Assembly: GCA_013139935.1 (NCBI GenBank)
Contig: WSZX01000183.1
Span: 1-6,418 of the forward strand
From: Ardenticatenales bacterium
GTDB taxonomy: Bacteria; Chloroflexota; Anaerolineae; Promineifilales; UBA4811
Direction: 5' to 3'
DNA length: 6,418 nucleotides
Part shown: positions 6,313 through 6,418 of the stretch, piece after piece
How the letters are laid out: each line of letters starts with the position of its first letter
How positions within the stretch are numbered: the stretch's first letter is position 1
Translations under genes and position numbers: made by a program
The notes under the pieces: model-generated
Told to the model about the DNA's origin: nothing
Seen by the model: only the letters and a program-made list of their open reading frames with translations
The model's database searches: none

Positions 6313-6418
6313 CCGGTCATCGATCTGGGGGTCAACGCGCGGGCAGTTTGGCAAATGCCGGCCTCGCGGGATACAATCGTATTCAGCAGCCAACATAGAC
6401 AGCTAGCGTCCTCCATGG

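Larger units (their letters stand above)
6004..6418. other. Gene-free region upstream of the kinase
   Basis: No open frame here reads like a protein: the possible minus-strand frame 6416-6138 is rich in Arg, Ala, Ser and Cys without domain character. The part from about 6124 to 6004 is the presumed leader of the kinase mRNA and holds several short hairpins. These are C-run/G-run pairing at 6105-6118, CTCCT/AGGAG at 6090-6101, GTAGC/GCTAC at 6055-6069, and the stem next to the start codon. The 12-base inverted repeat lies at 6288-6312. The last 40 bases end at an ATG (6415-6417, plus strand) without a ribosome binding site, so a divergent gene cannot be judged. Confidence 0.55.

Noticed and set aside
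6348..6377. Plus-strand promoter-like pair TTGGCA and TACAAT with an 18-base spacer
   Set aside because: No gene with a ribosome binding site follows within the 41 remaining bases, so a divergent promoter cannot be supported.
6138..6416. Minus-strand 92-codon open frame upstream of the kinase
   Set aside because: Composition is not protein-like, it has no recognisable domain, and it overlaps the perfect inverted repeat and the predicted promoter of the kinase operon.

Overview
The window carries one strongly minus-oriented gene block with about 0.4 kb of gene-free DNA at its right end and a decayed region at its left end. The source is most likely a bacterium of the phylum Chloroflexota (Anaerolineae/Caldilinea-like). 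The best clue is the linker after the lipobox of the substrate-binding lipoprotein, which is built of charged 'KVVEVEEV' and 'VTATPEP' segments; this style is common in peptide-binding lipoproteins of that phylum. The cache-HAMP-GAF-HisKA_3 kinase paired with a LuxR-type regulator also fits. The assignment is an inference; no 16S or other marker is present.

Read along the minus strand from right to left, the layout is as follows. An upstream region (6418-6004) holds a plausible sigma70-type promoter, a leader rich in small hairpins and one perfect 12-base inverted repeat. Next comes a 780-residue membrane sensor histidine kinase (6003-3661). It overlaps by 8 bases a NarL/LuxR-type response regulator (3668-3006), so the two are surely co-translated and form a cognate pair. 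A hairpin (2959-2937) closes that operon. After it lies a short protein that is only a degenerate receiver domain (2817-2350), followed 72 bases later by a family 5 (peptide/oligopeptide-type) ABC substrate-binding lipoprotein (2277-538) with an excellent ribosome binding site and a 25-residue tandem duplication in its linker. A hairpin with a duplicated arm lies just after the lipoprotein gene.

The last 320 bases hold no intact gene. They contain the decayed 5' part of a P1-family (DmpA-like, MEROPS S58) peptidase with at least two frame disruptions. It runs into a segment that resembles the middle of an HU-type DNA-binding protein, itself interrupted by a stop codon and cut by the window edge.

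A possible joint reading is this. The kinase senses a small extracellular ligand through its cache domain and signals to the LuxR-type regulator. The neighbouring substrate-binding protein has no permease or ATPase genes in the window, so it either serves a transporter encoded elsewhere or delivers ligand to the sensor. The degenerate receiver may be a non-phosphorylated adaptor or a relic. No CRISPR array, rRNA, tRNA, insertion sequence or obviously new system was found. The most unusual points are the stand-alone pseudo-receiver, the duplicated linker and the pseudogene junction.
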